In this document: in pieces, positions 33,529 to 42,980 of the stretch
Layout: each line of letters opens with the position of its first letter
Position numbering within the stretch: position 1 is the stretch's first letter
Origin: Alternaria dauci
Taxonomy: Eukaryota > Ascomycota > Dothideomycetes > Pleosporales > Pleosporaceae
Direction of reading: 5' to 3'
Assembly (NCBI RefSeq): GCF_042100115.1
Contig: NC_091274.1
Location: 310,001 to 374,000, forward strand
Length of the DNA: 64,000 bases
The notes under the pieces: generated by a model
Seen by the model: the letters and a program-made list of their open reading frames with translations, nothing else
Told to the model about the DNA's origin: nothing
Database searches by the model: none
Position numbers and translations under genes: made by a program

Positions 33529-34813
33529 TCAACCTTGCCACGGGTAAAGGAATTTGACGGCCTCCTTGTCTCCGTCGGATACCCCATTGAGATACGGGAT
33601 AATGGCTGCATTCGTATCGTCGACTGGTGAACCATCCTGGGGGCGCCCCCTCTTCCAGCGAACGAGAGGCAGACCCCGGACGCCACCGTTGCGATCTGCA
33701 GCGCACGTTCTAGATGGATACTGCATGATAGACTCGTGGTCGTAAGCGTCGCCCATGTACTGTCTGTTGTCTGCGCCCCCATTGAGCACAAATTCGGTGG
33801 GTTCCGGCCAATTGAGGCCATACTGCATTCCCAGCCGAGGCGTCTCACAAACGTCGTCGATCGTAAACCACCAATTGCCACTGGCGATTTGTGCCCTAGC
33901 ACTCTCGTAACCCCTGAGTTTGGAGCAGTCGAATTTGACATACTCATCCCCTAAGAATGTTAGCCTGGGCTGAAGGAATGGGTAGACAGCCACAGCTTAC
34001 GGTCGGGACGCTGATGCTCGTGTAACAAGCCGAGGGTGTGGCCCATCTCATGAGCAACCTCGAGCTCCCAATCGTCGGCTTCCTTATCATCCACCCCAAT
34101 GGTCATTTTATGGCGATCAGGTGGAGTAATCTCATATGCCCCAGCAGGATTGCTATAAGATAGCAAGGTGAAATCAGCAGACTTGTAGGAAACAATACGT
34201 TCAGCTCAGCCTGACTTACGTGGATATGGGATAGTAACCCATAATAGAGAAACTGCCGGGCTGACCCGAATACTGAATTACAAGCGTGCCTTCAGGAACC
34301 AATGGATTCCACCTTTGAACGTTATTCACAAAGGTGTAGCAACGAGGAAAGTAGCCGTGTTCGTGGTTGAAATAATGATAAAAACCTGCGAACTGATGTC
34401 CGTTCTGTAAGCCGCGGCCTAGTTTGTTTACCCACAATTTATCAGCTGCTGACACTAAAGCAGACAATCAGTGATCCCTATTGTACAGGTTGAGTGTGGT
34501 ATATTAGGTTCAAACACTTACCTACGTCGTAAAGCATGATGTAGTCCAAAAGTCTGCCATAACAGTATGGGACCGCAACCATGTTTGAGTTTTCGACATT
34601 AGGCCAAATGGCCACCCACGTCTCTACCTTTCCCATCCAGGTGATCCAACCATTACCTCCACCGTCTTGGAATTTGCCATCCTCGTCCTGATGCTTAGCA
34701 ATGTATTCAGCGACCAACGAGCTGTTGGTGAGACGAGCATTGTTGAAGGGGAACATGCATCCCGAGGCCAGTGTTGCAGATAGCCAGGCGAATAGGAGAG
34801 CAGCAATCCACAT
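33529..34813 (-). CDS. Secreted astacin-like zinc metalloprotease
   Basis: Four exons: 34522-34813, 34220-34454, 34001-34152 and 33529-33950; 366 residues. Introns 34455-34521, 34153-34219 and 33951-34000 all have GTAAG donors and AG acceptors and keep phase. Residues 1-17 are a signal peptide. The catalytic signature HEMGHTLGLLHEHQRPD begins at residue 210 and provides the three zinc histidines (210, 214, 220) plus the HExxRPD continuation of the astacin family. SIMQYPS in the last exon is the Met-turn. Expected to degrade extracellular proteins. Astacins are uncommon in fungi compared with deuterolysins and fungalysins, and secreted proteases of this kind are often studied as host-interaction candidates. 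Confidence 0.88.
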
Positions 34814-35202
34814 ATTGGTTGTGATGCACCTGGAACAGTTTTGGGAGGCAGGGGTGCAAGGTAGAGGAAAGATGTGAGAGCAAAGGAAATATAACGGCGG
34901 AGGTACACAAGTGAGAGAATCCCAACACTCACCGTCAGTGCGTTTGGTGCATGATCAAAGTAGTGTGATTGGTGCCTGGCAAGGAGTGACGACATAAGAG
35001 TAGGTGCCCTTGAGCTCGAGGGAAAGTATCTGCCAGGGGTGTTCGCTTCTGTCTGTTTGAGACTGTTCCTAATTTGTCACAGGTGATTGCACCAACCAAA
35101 CAGAGGAAAACTGCTTTTCGCTATCGAGGCTTAATAACAGCTCGTTGACAGTCTTATACAGCAAAATACCTCGACTCCAAGAGCATTTATGCACGCAGCA
35201 TC
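34814..35202. other. Intergenic / protease promoter
   Basis: About 390 bases upstream of the minus-strand protease and downstream of the small gene at 35203. No element recognised. Confidence 0.4.
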
Positions 35203-35605
35203 TTATGAATTAGTGTTGTCTGACAGCGTACTCGAGTGAGCGAATCGCTTCGCTGGACCTGCCGGCTCCGGTATTGATGTCGCTATCGCATCGAACGTGC
35301 GCGCAATAGTCGCCCATCGTCTTAACCCAACTCTAAGATGCAGATACGCCTCGTCTAACAAGCTCACGTTTGGCAAATCGACATGCTGTATAGGCTGCGC
35401 ATCCCCATTTCTCTCATATTTCTTGGATGCGATGGCGATCTCATCGATGAAGCCGGCGAATACGAAGTCGGTGATGGCTAGATCAAGAGGCTTGGACGCA
35501 AAGCTGAGGCTTCATGCGTCTATTGTGGAAGTTTTGACGGGCCGTAAGGGGTTCGACGTACTTGTTACCAGAGTTGGACAGTGATGTGGAGACCGAATTT
35601 GACAT
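35203..35605 (-). CDS. Small two-exon protein of unknown function
   Basis: Exons 35562-35605 and 35203-35503, 114 residues. The ATG at 35605 starts MSNSVSTSLSNSGNN; the intron 35504-35561 (GTACGT donor, CTCAG acceptor) is in exact phase. The second exon has no ATG-led frame of its own, so it is easily missed. Its translation is coding in character: LDLAITDFVFAGFIDEIAIA, then VSLLDEAYLHLRVGLRRWAT and a short polar tail. It may be mostly helical with amphipathic segments. No signal peptide, and no family recognised. Confidence 0.6.
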
Positions 35606-35875
35606 TTAGGTGTGAGGAGAACCATGTTGCTTGAAAACTGAATTTGGACGTTTCGTCGCTAAGAGGGGTCTTGCGTTTTTCCCAAAGATAAATTCGAGTA
35701 TTGGGGTTGTTTTTTCATAGATTGGAAGGGTATCTCATATAGTCGTTGGCTAAATAGTTCGAGCATGGAAATGGATGAAGTTGGGAACACGGAACGTCAG
35801 GAGATTAGGAGAAGTAAAGGCCGAAGACAAATTCACGATGGCGTTTGCGTGTTGAAGTGTTTCCGACTTCATCTC
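35606..35875. other. Short intergenic gap
   Basis: T/A-richer stretch between two small minus-strand genes; no element recognised. Confidence 0.4.
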
Positions 35876-36004
35876 TTATGTGGTCTTTGGTTCCCGCTTG
35901 CGGCTGATCATTCTCGGAAGGAGCCCGATTCTCAGGACCCGGAAAGCGAAGGAGGCATAGATGATGGTAATTGCCGAGTAAAACATGGGCTTATAATATC
36001 TCAT
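35876..36004 (-). CDS. Possible 42-residue single-pass membrane protein
   Basis: ATG at 36004, stop at 35876. Begins MRYYKPMFYSAITIIYASFA, giving a hydrophobic helix at about residues 7-28, followed by a strongly basic tail (RMISRKREPK). The size, a single helix and a basic end resemble small mitochondrial or ER membrane subunits, but I do not recognise it. The frame is open further upstream (to 36124) without a better start; a pyrimidine-rich AG at about 36027 could be an acceptor for an upstream exon. Confidence 0.4.
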   Translation of the reverse strand: MRYYKPMFYSAITIIYASFAFRVLRIGLLPRMISRKREPKTT

Positions 36005-36423
36005 CTCTTCAGGAGCAGCGACGAGCTGCGGAAAGGCTCTTGGGCTGTTTGCGTTGCAGTGTGGTTGATGTTTCGACAGCTCGTCTACCCCGCGCACGCG
36101 TGCGCGTCGTGGCCGATGGCACAAAGTGTAGAGGACAGATAGCGCAAGTCGTGTGACTTGTGACTGAAAACAAATTTGCGAATCTTATCACTGGCGTCGG
36201 TGATCGTGGAGAGATGTGCAATGGTCTGGACGTGGGAGGGTGTTTGATGAGATGTGGCTAGTGACGTACGCCACCCGTGGACCGCGTGGGCCGAAACATA
36301 GAACGGGACACGAATTGCCAAGTCAAGACTTGCACGAATGCTCACTTGGATTCCCGATTGCCTCTCTTCTCCTTAATTTCAGCCTTCTTGATGCGGTAGC
36401 GACTGCATTACGCGTCCTTCAAC
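36005..36423. other. Divergent promoter region
   Basis: About 420 bases between the minus-strand small membrane protein and the plus-strand golgin. Short frames only. A GC-rich CGCGCACGCGTGCGCG palindrome-like run lies at about 36091-36106. Confidence 0.45.
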
Positions 36424-38542
36424 ATGTCCGCGCCAGCCACATCAGACCCGATTCAGCAAAGTGGTAGGTGAGCTTGCAGCTCTCGGAGGTGCCTATAAAC
36501 TCCGCTTCGACGTCGCAGGCGGTGGTGGAGCGCGGGATAATGACGGGCTAACACGTGGCGACAGGTACTTTGTCCAAGTCGCAGAAGAAGAAACACAAGA
36601 AGAAGGCGGCGGCTGCGAACAAGGCCGACGAGACCGACAGCAGAGTAAATGGCGACCACTCGAAAAGCGACGCCGAGGACCACGACGAAGATGGCGAGGA
36701 CGAAGCTGGGCAGACTGTAGGAGAACCATGGGAGGCTCGCGCATATCCACAGCCACTAACGCTGCCAATGTAGAAGCCGGCCGCGCACGCCATAGACCCT
36801 GATGCCGACGACGTAGACGACGAACAGCCTCCGCTATCCCCTACTATACAGACAAATGGTACTCCACACCACAGCATCTCCTCTGCCATTGCTCTCGGAC
36901 TGGCACGCTCACGCTCGCAACAAGGCATCTCTGCATCTCCGCCGCCCCCGTCAGACACCAGCGCACGCCTCGACGCGATCGCCAAGGAGCGCGACGCGCT
37001 ACGGCAGGAAGTCACGGAGCTGAGAAAGAGTCTTGAGGATGTACAGAACAAGAAGAGCGCTGGAGCGTCTGAGGAGTCAAATTCAAATTATGAAGAAGAA
37101 ATACGGAGTCTACGCGAGGAATTGGACGAAGCCAACGAGGGCAAGGAGCACTTTGAGACACAGTACAAGAACCTGCTGGGCAGGGTCAATACAATCAAGA
37201 CTAGCCTGGGCGATCGGCTGAAAGCGGACGCGGTAGGTGTTGGTAGAGACATGCCCAAAACGGTGCTGACGATATGCAGGCCAGGATCGAGGAGTTCCAA
37301 TCGCAGATCGCCGACCTCGAGGAACAGACGCGCGAGTTGCAGGAAAACAACAACAGCCTGACCGAGGAGCTCGCAAAACTGAGGCAAGAAAAGGAAGCTC
37401 AAGCATCGGAAATCGAGACACTACGAAGCAGGTCGAATCTCTCGCAGCAAAACTGGATCAAGGAGCGCGACGAACTCATTTCGCGGGAAGCATACGCAAG
37501 AGAGGAGTTTGAAAATGCCAAACAGGCCATGCAGGACTGGGAAGTGCTGGCCATGAATGAGCGATCCCTGCGTGAAAACATCGCTGAGAAGGAGGCCGAA
37601 CTGCGAGATCAACTCGAGTCGATGAGAGAAGAGTACGAGAGGGCTGCTAGAGACAGGGACACTAACAACCAAGCCGTGGAAGGTTTGCAAAAAGCGCTAC
37701 AAGAGGTGCAAAACCGTGAGTCGCCATCCAACCATTCCAACAACATCTGCTAACCGTCCAACAGTGCGGAAAGCTGAGCTCAAAAAGTCTGTCGAAACCT
37801 ACGAGTCGCAGATCAACGACCTCAGAAAACAAGTCCAAGCCGCCGAATCTGCCTCTGCCGCTGCGAAAGCCACCCTGGAACAGACGCAAAAAGATCTCGA
37901 GCGCGCCCTACCGTTTGAGAAGGAGGTCAAGGAGAAAAACCTGCTCATTGGCAAACTCCGCCACGAAGCCGTAACACTAAACGAACATCTCACAAAGGCG
38001 CTGCGCATCCTGAAAAAGGGGCGGCCCGAGGACAACGTCGATCGGCAAATCATTACGAATTACTTTTTGCACTTTTTGAGCATAGATCGGAGTGATCCAA
38101 AGAAGTTTGAGGCGCTGCAGTTGATTAGTGCGCTGTTGGGGTGGACGGATGGTAAGATACTCCTCCCTCTATACCCTTCCATCATGTCACTTGCGAGTTG
38201 GATGTGCAGCTGACGGTCTTTGTAGAGCAAAAAGAGCAAGCAGGTCTTGCCCGCCCCGGCACGGCTACCTCGAGTAGCAGTCTCCGCCTTCCATTATCAC
38301 CGTTCAGGCGCACACCATCGACGCCGAGCTTGAGTGCGGCGGCGGCGGATCCTATGCTTATGGCTAGTAGCTCTAGCAACAAGGAGTCACTGGCGGAGCT
38401 ATGGCAAGACTTCTTGGAGCGAGAGGCTGCCGAGGGCAGAGTTGGCGCGGAGAGGAGGGGGAGCAATGTGTCTCGGGCGGGGAACACTGTGAGTCCACCG
38501 CCAAGGACGGAGAGCGGGCTGGGGCTTAGTGGGATGAAATGA
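36424..38542 (+). CDS. RUD3: RUD3-like golgin with GRAB domain
   Basis: Six exons: 36424-36463, 36565-36716, 36774-37232, 37280-37715, 37765-38151 and 38226-38542; 596 residues, all junctions in phase. Exon three has no internal long ATG frame and is easily overlooked. A Lys-rich start (KSQKKKHKKK), an acidic stretch, then long coiled coil (EEIRSLREELDEANEGK, IEEFQSQIADLEEQTRELQ). Near the C-terminus comes KNLLIGKLRHEAVTLNEHL and KKFEALQLISALLGWTDEQKEQAGL, which match the GRIP-related Arf-binding (GRAB) domain and the motif after it in yeast Rud3 and animal GMAP-210. These golgins tether vesicles at the cis-Golgi after binding Arf1-GTP. The tail is Ser/Pro-rich. Confidence 0.83.
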
Positions 38543-38846
38543 TGCGCTGAGAGGGGTGTAAGAATAGAGATCCAGGTCTCAAAAGGACTTGATGTAATAG
38601 ATCGATGGTGTAGATTACACGTCGAATTGCTTCAGCTGGTCTCCATGTACTTCTGTTGTGTGTTCTAGTCCTCCAAGTATCGTGTTGTTACATTTCTCAT
38701 GTACAAGTATTCCCAACGCCTGGAACGCGCTCATGTGTGCGTTTTACGTAGAGTAGCATGCAGTCCGCATGCCGCCGGGACCCTCTCAGCCCCCCTTCAA
38801 ACCATGCGCTCCATTGCCAACCCACCACTTTTATCCTTCAGTCGCA
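38543..38846. other. 3' intergenic between convergent genes
   Basis: About 300 bases between two converging stop codons; no element recognised. Confidence 0.45.
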
Positions 38847-39442
38847 TCATCTCTTCCAGCCGGTATGCTTCAGTATTTGCTCCTCCTTCTCTTTCCTTGG
38901 ATCGGGCATCATGGTTCGCGCTCTTTGGGCCTCTTCTCGCTTCTCTCGTCCCAGTTGCTTGGCCATCTTCTTGGTAGGTCCGCGGATGGACCAGTTGAGC
39001 TGGCCGAAGATGTTGGTCTTGATGGCTGTGGCATGTGTTAGCCAAGATTCCTCTCTCCGCATCCAGATATCTGAAGTCACTCACCATCCACGCAGTAAGG
39101 GCACAGGATGTGTAACCGCTTTACTCTTCCACACCCAGAGCATGTGTTCAGCGACGTAATGTCTTTTAGTCCCTTGCCCGCCATGAACCGTTGGCGCTTC
39201 TTGCGGTATGACGTCTTCTTCTTGGGCACCGCGTTGAGTATGCCATCCCAGATGTCGGCTAGTGACGGTATCGACGGGAGCGACAGTGAGGGTATCGCGA
39301 GTGCGCCAAAGGGTGTGCTGATTGGGCCAAAAGGTTGTGATAGGCGTTGGAGAAAAGGCGAATTGAGGACAGGGCGCATTGGGCCATTGAGGCCTGGCAG
39401 CAGCGTCTGCCACAGCGGGGGGAGCGGGCGGGCGAGTGCCAT
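38847..39442 (-). CDS. MRPL32: Mitochondrial large-subunit ribosomal protein bL32m
   Basis: Two exons, 39085-39442 and 38847-39025, 178 residues; intron 39026-39084 (GTGAGT donor, CTAAC branch, ACAG acceptor) in phase. After an about 70-residue Pro/Leu-rich presequence comes AVPKKKTSYRKKRQRFMAGK, the conserved bL32 start after precursor cleavage, then the zinc-ribbon cysteines in CSGCGRVKRLHILCPYCVD. The C-terminal exon (IKTNIFGQLNWSIRGPTKKM) is a fungal extension. In yeast the m-AAA protease matures this protein and so couples protein quality control to mitoribosome assembly. Confidence 0.9.
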
Positions 39443-39768
39443 GGCGGTGCAGGCGGATTGGCGGCGGGCGGGGGTACTATGGGCCGCGATATGGCGATGT
39501 TCGTGATGGAGTCGTAAAATGTCTCTGCACCACCCCGGTAGTCGCCCGGGCCCGAGCTCCCCTTACCGCCAGAACACTAGCGCGCTTTCGCTTCCTAGCT
39601 GCCCCCTTTCCCGCGCCTGCATCTCCACGAGAAAGTCGCCAGCGCAGCGACCCTGACTATTTACTCTATTACGACGACACCTCCTACCCTTTTCTCCCCC
39701 CAATCCTCTCCTTCACCCACACCCCTCCATCACCCAATTCTGCCGTCTCGAGGCCCGCATCTCTCACA
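39443..39768. promoter_or_regulatory. Bidirectional promoter of MRPL32 and CDC10
   Basis: About 325 bases separating two divergent start codons. C/T-rich tracts precede the septin ATG. No specific binding site is claimed. Confidence 0.5.
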
Positions 39769-40945
39769 ATGGCTGCCCCATACAACCAGACCCAGTCGCA
39801 GCCCATCTTCCCGGACAGCTATGTCGGTTTCGACAGCATCACCAAGCAGATTGAGAGGAAGTCGGTGAAGCGGGGTTTCCAGTTCAATGTCATCTGCGTT
39901 GGTACGATGCTCAACCAGCCACCTGTCACGACTTGCTTCTAACGCTACACAGGACAGACTGGTCTCGGCAAGTCGACGCTCATCAACACGCTCTTCGCCT
40001 CGCACCTCATGGACAGCAAGGGCCGCTTCCAGCCCGACGAGGAGGTGCGCAGCACCACCACCATCCACCCCGTCTCACACATCATCGAGGAAAACGGCGT
40101 CCGTCTGCGCCTCAACATCGTCGACACGCCCGGCTACGGTGACCTGATCAACAACGAGCGCTGCTGGGACCCCATTGTCAAGTACATCAAGGACCAGCAC
40201 AGCGCCTACCTCCGCAAGGAACTCACCGCCCAGCGTGAGAGGTACCTCCAGGACACGCGCATCCACTGCTGCCTCTTCTTCATCCAGCCCTCTGGCCACG
40301 CCCTCAAGCCCATTGACATTGTCGTCCTCAAGAAGCTGAGCGAGTTTGTCAACGTCGTGCCCGTCATTGCCAAGAGTGACAGCTTGACGCTCGAGGAGCG
40401 TGCCGAGTTCAAGCACAGGATAAAGGAGGAGTTCCAGTTCCACAACCTGCGCATGTACCCGTACGACAACGAGGAGGATGACAACGAGGAAGTCCAGGCA
40501 AAGCAGGCCATCAAGGTGAGATTGGGAGTTGTCGAATCGCCATAGGGCAGCAGCTAACGTGCAGCAGGAGCTTCTTCCCTTTGCCGTTGTCGGCTCTGAG
40601 AGGACCGTTGTCGTCAACGGCAAGAACGTTCGTGGCCGCCAGAACAAGTGGGGTATCATCAACGGTAAGGCAGCTACATTTGCTCCACACGAGCTCCACT
40701 AACGCGTCTCAGTCGAGGACGAGAACCACTGCGAATTCGTCTACCTCCGTAACTTCCTCACCCGCACCCACTTGCAAGACCTGATCGAGACGACCGCACA
40801 AATCCACTACGAGTCATTCCGCGCCAAGCAGCTGCTTGCCCTCAAGGAGAGCTCTCACCAGGGCCACTCCTCGCGTCCCATCTCACCCTCTGCCGACCGC
40901 GAACTCAGCAGGAGCAGCCAGCGCATGACCATGAACGGGTACTAG
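39769..40945 (+). CDS. CDC10: Septin, Cdc10 group
   Basis: Exons 39769-39901, 39953-40515, 40568-40664 and 40713-40945; 341 residues. GTP-binding protein of the septin ring that scaffolds septation and polar growth. SYVGFDSITKQIE is the Cdc10 group N-terminus; P-loop GQTGLGKST is at residues 45-53; DTPGYGD is G3 and AKSD is G4. The septin unique element follows (WGIINVEDENHCEFVYLRNF). The protein ends shortly after, without the C-terminal coiled coil of Cdc3/Cdc11/Cdc12, as expected for Cdc10/AspD. Intron two ends GCAGCAG, so the acceptor could be 40564 or 40567, adding or dropping one Gln. Confidence 0.93.
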
Positions 40946-41756
40946 GAGTTCCCAAACCATAACCGCGTCGATAGTAGCGGGGGCAAGCAGCCCACTATGC
41001 GCGGCAGTGGAGGACCCGAGTCCCGCATAGACCGACCTGTCCCCATGATCGATGCTATCTGAGTTTGTTGGAGGTTGCGTTAGACGGGGCCGTTTTGCGT
41101 TGCGGACATGTTTTGATACCAGTGCATCATCTAGCACGAAAAGGGAGGGACGAGCCAGTGCGCGGTGAGAGTGGGGAGACTTTGTGACACTTCAGATTTG
41201 ACAACCTTTCTCAAATATCCTTTTAGTTACGATGGAACCTTGATACTTTTCTTCTTCTTCTTCTCGTATGTCATAGCACGGGGTAGTAGTGGTTGGGCTA
41301 AGACGCTGGGTCGTGCCCGGTAGGATAGCAGAGTAATTTGAAGCCTAGTGCTTTTCCATTTTGCTTCTTCTTGCTGTCATGGGTGGAGGTGGTGTGATGA
41401 ACGTGTTTGCGTTGTGGGACAGCTTCCCCATGGTCAAGGTAGTGGTAGGTCTTGACGTTCAGAGTAGTATGAGCCCAGCCTGCGTTGTTGGGTGATGAAG
41501 GTAACAAACATTGGAACGCTTTCGAGTATTTGACTGCGGTTTTCGCTACTCGATCGGGCCAGAGAGTGGCACGTTTTCCGAGTGATGTTGGCCCGAACGC
41601 GCTTGAACAAGCAACCAGGTTCGAGACAACATTCAGCACAACGGTGTTGATCCTGAAAGATCATCCCTACCGCTAGCGACGACCCCATCAGCCGGCTGAT
41701 AAAGTTCCTCGACTGATCCGCTCTCAAAGCCCCGAAGCAGTCTCAATGGCATCGTC
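40946..41756. other. Intergenic, nothing recognised
   Basis: About 810 bases including the septin 3' UTR and a TTCTTCTTCTTCTT run near 41248. Minus-strand frames at 41298-41727 have no recognisable content. Confidence 0.5.
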
Positions 41757-42431
41757 TCAACGCAACAACTTCGACCCTACAAAGTCCTCCATACTGTCGT
41801 CCCCCTTTTTCGCGTTCCCACCCACAATCTTACTCTGCCCCGTGACACGGACAGGCCCAGTCTTGCTTTTCCCGCCAGCTGGTGCTGGAGAGCCTTCAGG
41901 GGATTTTAGAGCGACGGTACCATCCGTCTCCCCAACGATACGTTTGATGACTTTTGCCTTGGCGCCCGCGCGTTTAAATCTGTCGTCAAAGTCTGCGACT
42001 GCTTCTTCGGTGTTTGCTGTATCGAAAGTTTCGGGGTCGGTTAATGAGTGTAATAGTGTAGTGTTGTTTTTCAGTCTCTCATTCTTGTAGAGAAGAGGTA
42101 GTTTTTTAAGCTCGGGTGCTGTCTTCTCGGATTCATTGGCGGTGGTGGTGGAAACAAGACTCGGGAGGCGTGAACCCCATATGACACTGCGTCCGTGGAG
42201 GTGGCCGAGTTCAGCAAACTTTTCGAACCCTTTTTCTAGACCAAAGATTCGTCCCTGCGTGGACGGAAATATGGAGTTAGGGAAACGTATTATGATCCAA
42301 TTCTTGGGCTTGAGACTTACTTCGATGCGGCCAGCATGTGCGCCATCCGATGCGCCAAGGTCGTAGGCGGCTGTGTAGAGGGTGTCTTCTAGAGTCAGGA
42401 TGTCGTCGAAGGGGTCAGTCTCCGATGTCAT
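41757..42431 (-). CDS. LTO1: LTO1/ORAOV1 family protein
   Basis: Exons 42321-42431 and 41757-42254, 202 residues. With Yae1, Lto1 is an adaptor that recruits the cytosolic Fe-S targeting complex to the ABC protein Rli1, which is needed for ribosome biogenesis and recycling. FDDILTLEDTLYTAAYDLGASDG contains the conserved N-terminus with the GxxxG-rich (deca-GX3) pattern, continued across the junction as HAGRIE-GRIFGLEKGFEKF and then LGHLHGR. The intron 42255-42320 has GTAAGT, CCTAAC and ACGCAG; it is 66 bases long and stop-free in frame, so an unspliced reading gives an insertion that interrupts the motif. The start is the first ATG; the frame further upstream has no ATG. Confidence 0.85.
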   Translation of the reverse strand: MTSETDPFDDILTLEDTLYTAAYDLGASDGAHAGRIEVSLKPKNWIIIRFPNSIFPSTQGRIFGLEKGFEKFAELGHLHGRSVIWGSRLPSLVSTTTANESEKTAPELKKLPLLYKNERLKNNTTLLHSLTDPETFDTANTEEAVADFDDRFKRAGAKAKVIKRIVGETDGTVALKSPEGSPAPAGGKSKTGPVRVTGQSKIVGGNAKKGDDSMEDFVGSKLLR

Positions 42432-42980
42432 TGTGGTGGTGTTTGTACGGGCTGTTGCGACTTTGGTCTTTCTGATGCTCCACAAATCGACTTTGGATCT
42501 TTTTGTGAGAATCTGGTTTGACCTTGTGGCGGAAGAGGATGCTGTTTTATTCTTATTCGAAAAATGTGAAATTGAAATGCTGCGCGGGATCGCGATGTAG
42601 ACAGAGTCTTGCGGATCCTTCACTCCTTAGAAATGCGATTTCTATCGTTTCACTTGCCAGTCACGATGTTGCTTGAATCAATGGTGCAATCGCAGTCAGC
42701 CCTAAAGGGTCCAGCCGACTCTGTGGCGTCACTGTGGCTAGCGGGGTAAGTTTTGGCGGGGCAGCTGCACCACTCATCCACTGTGTGTGCAGCTGCTCGC
42801 GTTTGACTCAGAAACTCGACCAAAGAAACATAGAGCTGCGTATACCCTCCTTGCTCCCCCAGATCCCGCGCACTATCTCCCAAATCAACCACATAGTCCC
42901 GATTGTACCCGAGTAAGCTCCGCACATGCTCTCCTCTACTCATTTGCTCCAAACTAACTGACAGAAGCATACAACCTCTC
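42432..42980. other. Divergent promoter of LTO1 and MES1, with leader intron
   Basis: Contains a clear intron at 42913-42964 (GTAAGC donor, CTAACTGACAG end) just before the MES1 ATG. A second candidate intron lies at 42746-42792. An ATG at 42633 would read in phase through both; see the findings. Confidence 0.55.

Noticed and set aside
42432..42623. Upstream extension of the LTO1 frame
   Set aside because: Starts at a GTG and lacks an ATG; the conserved N-terminus begins right after the ATG at 42431.
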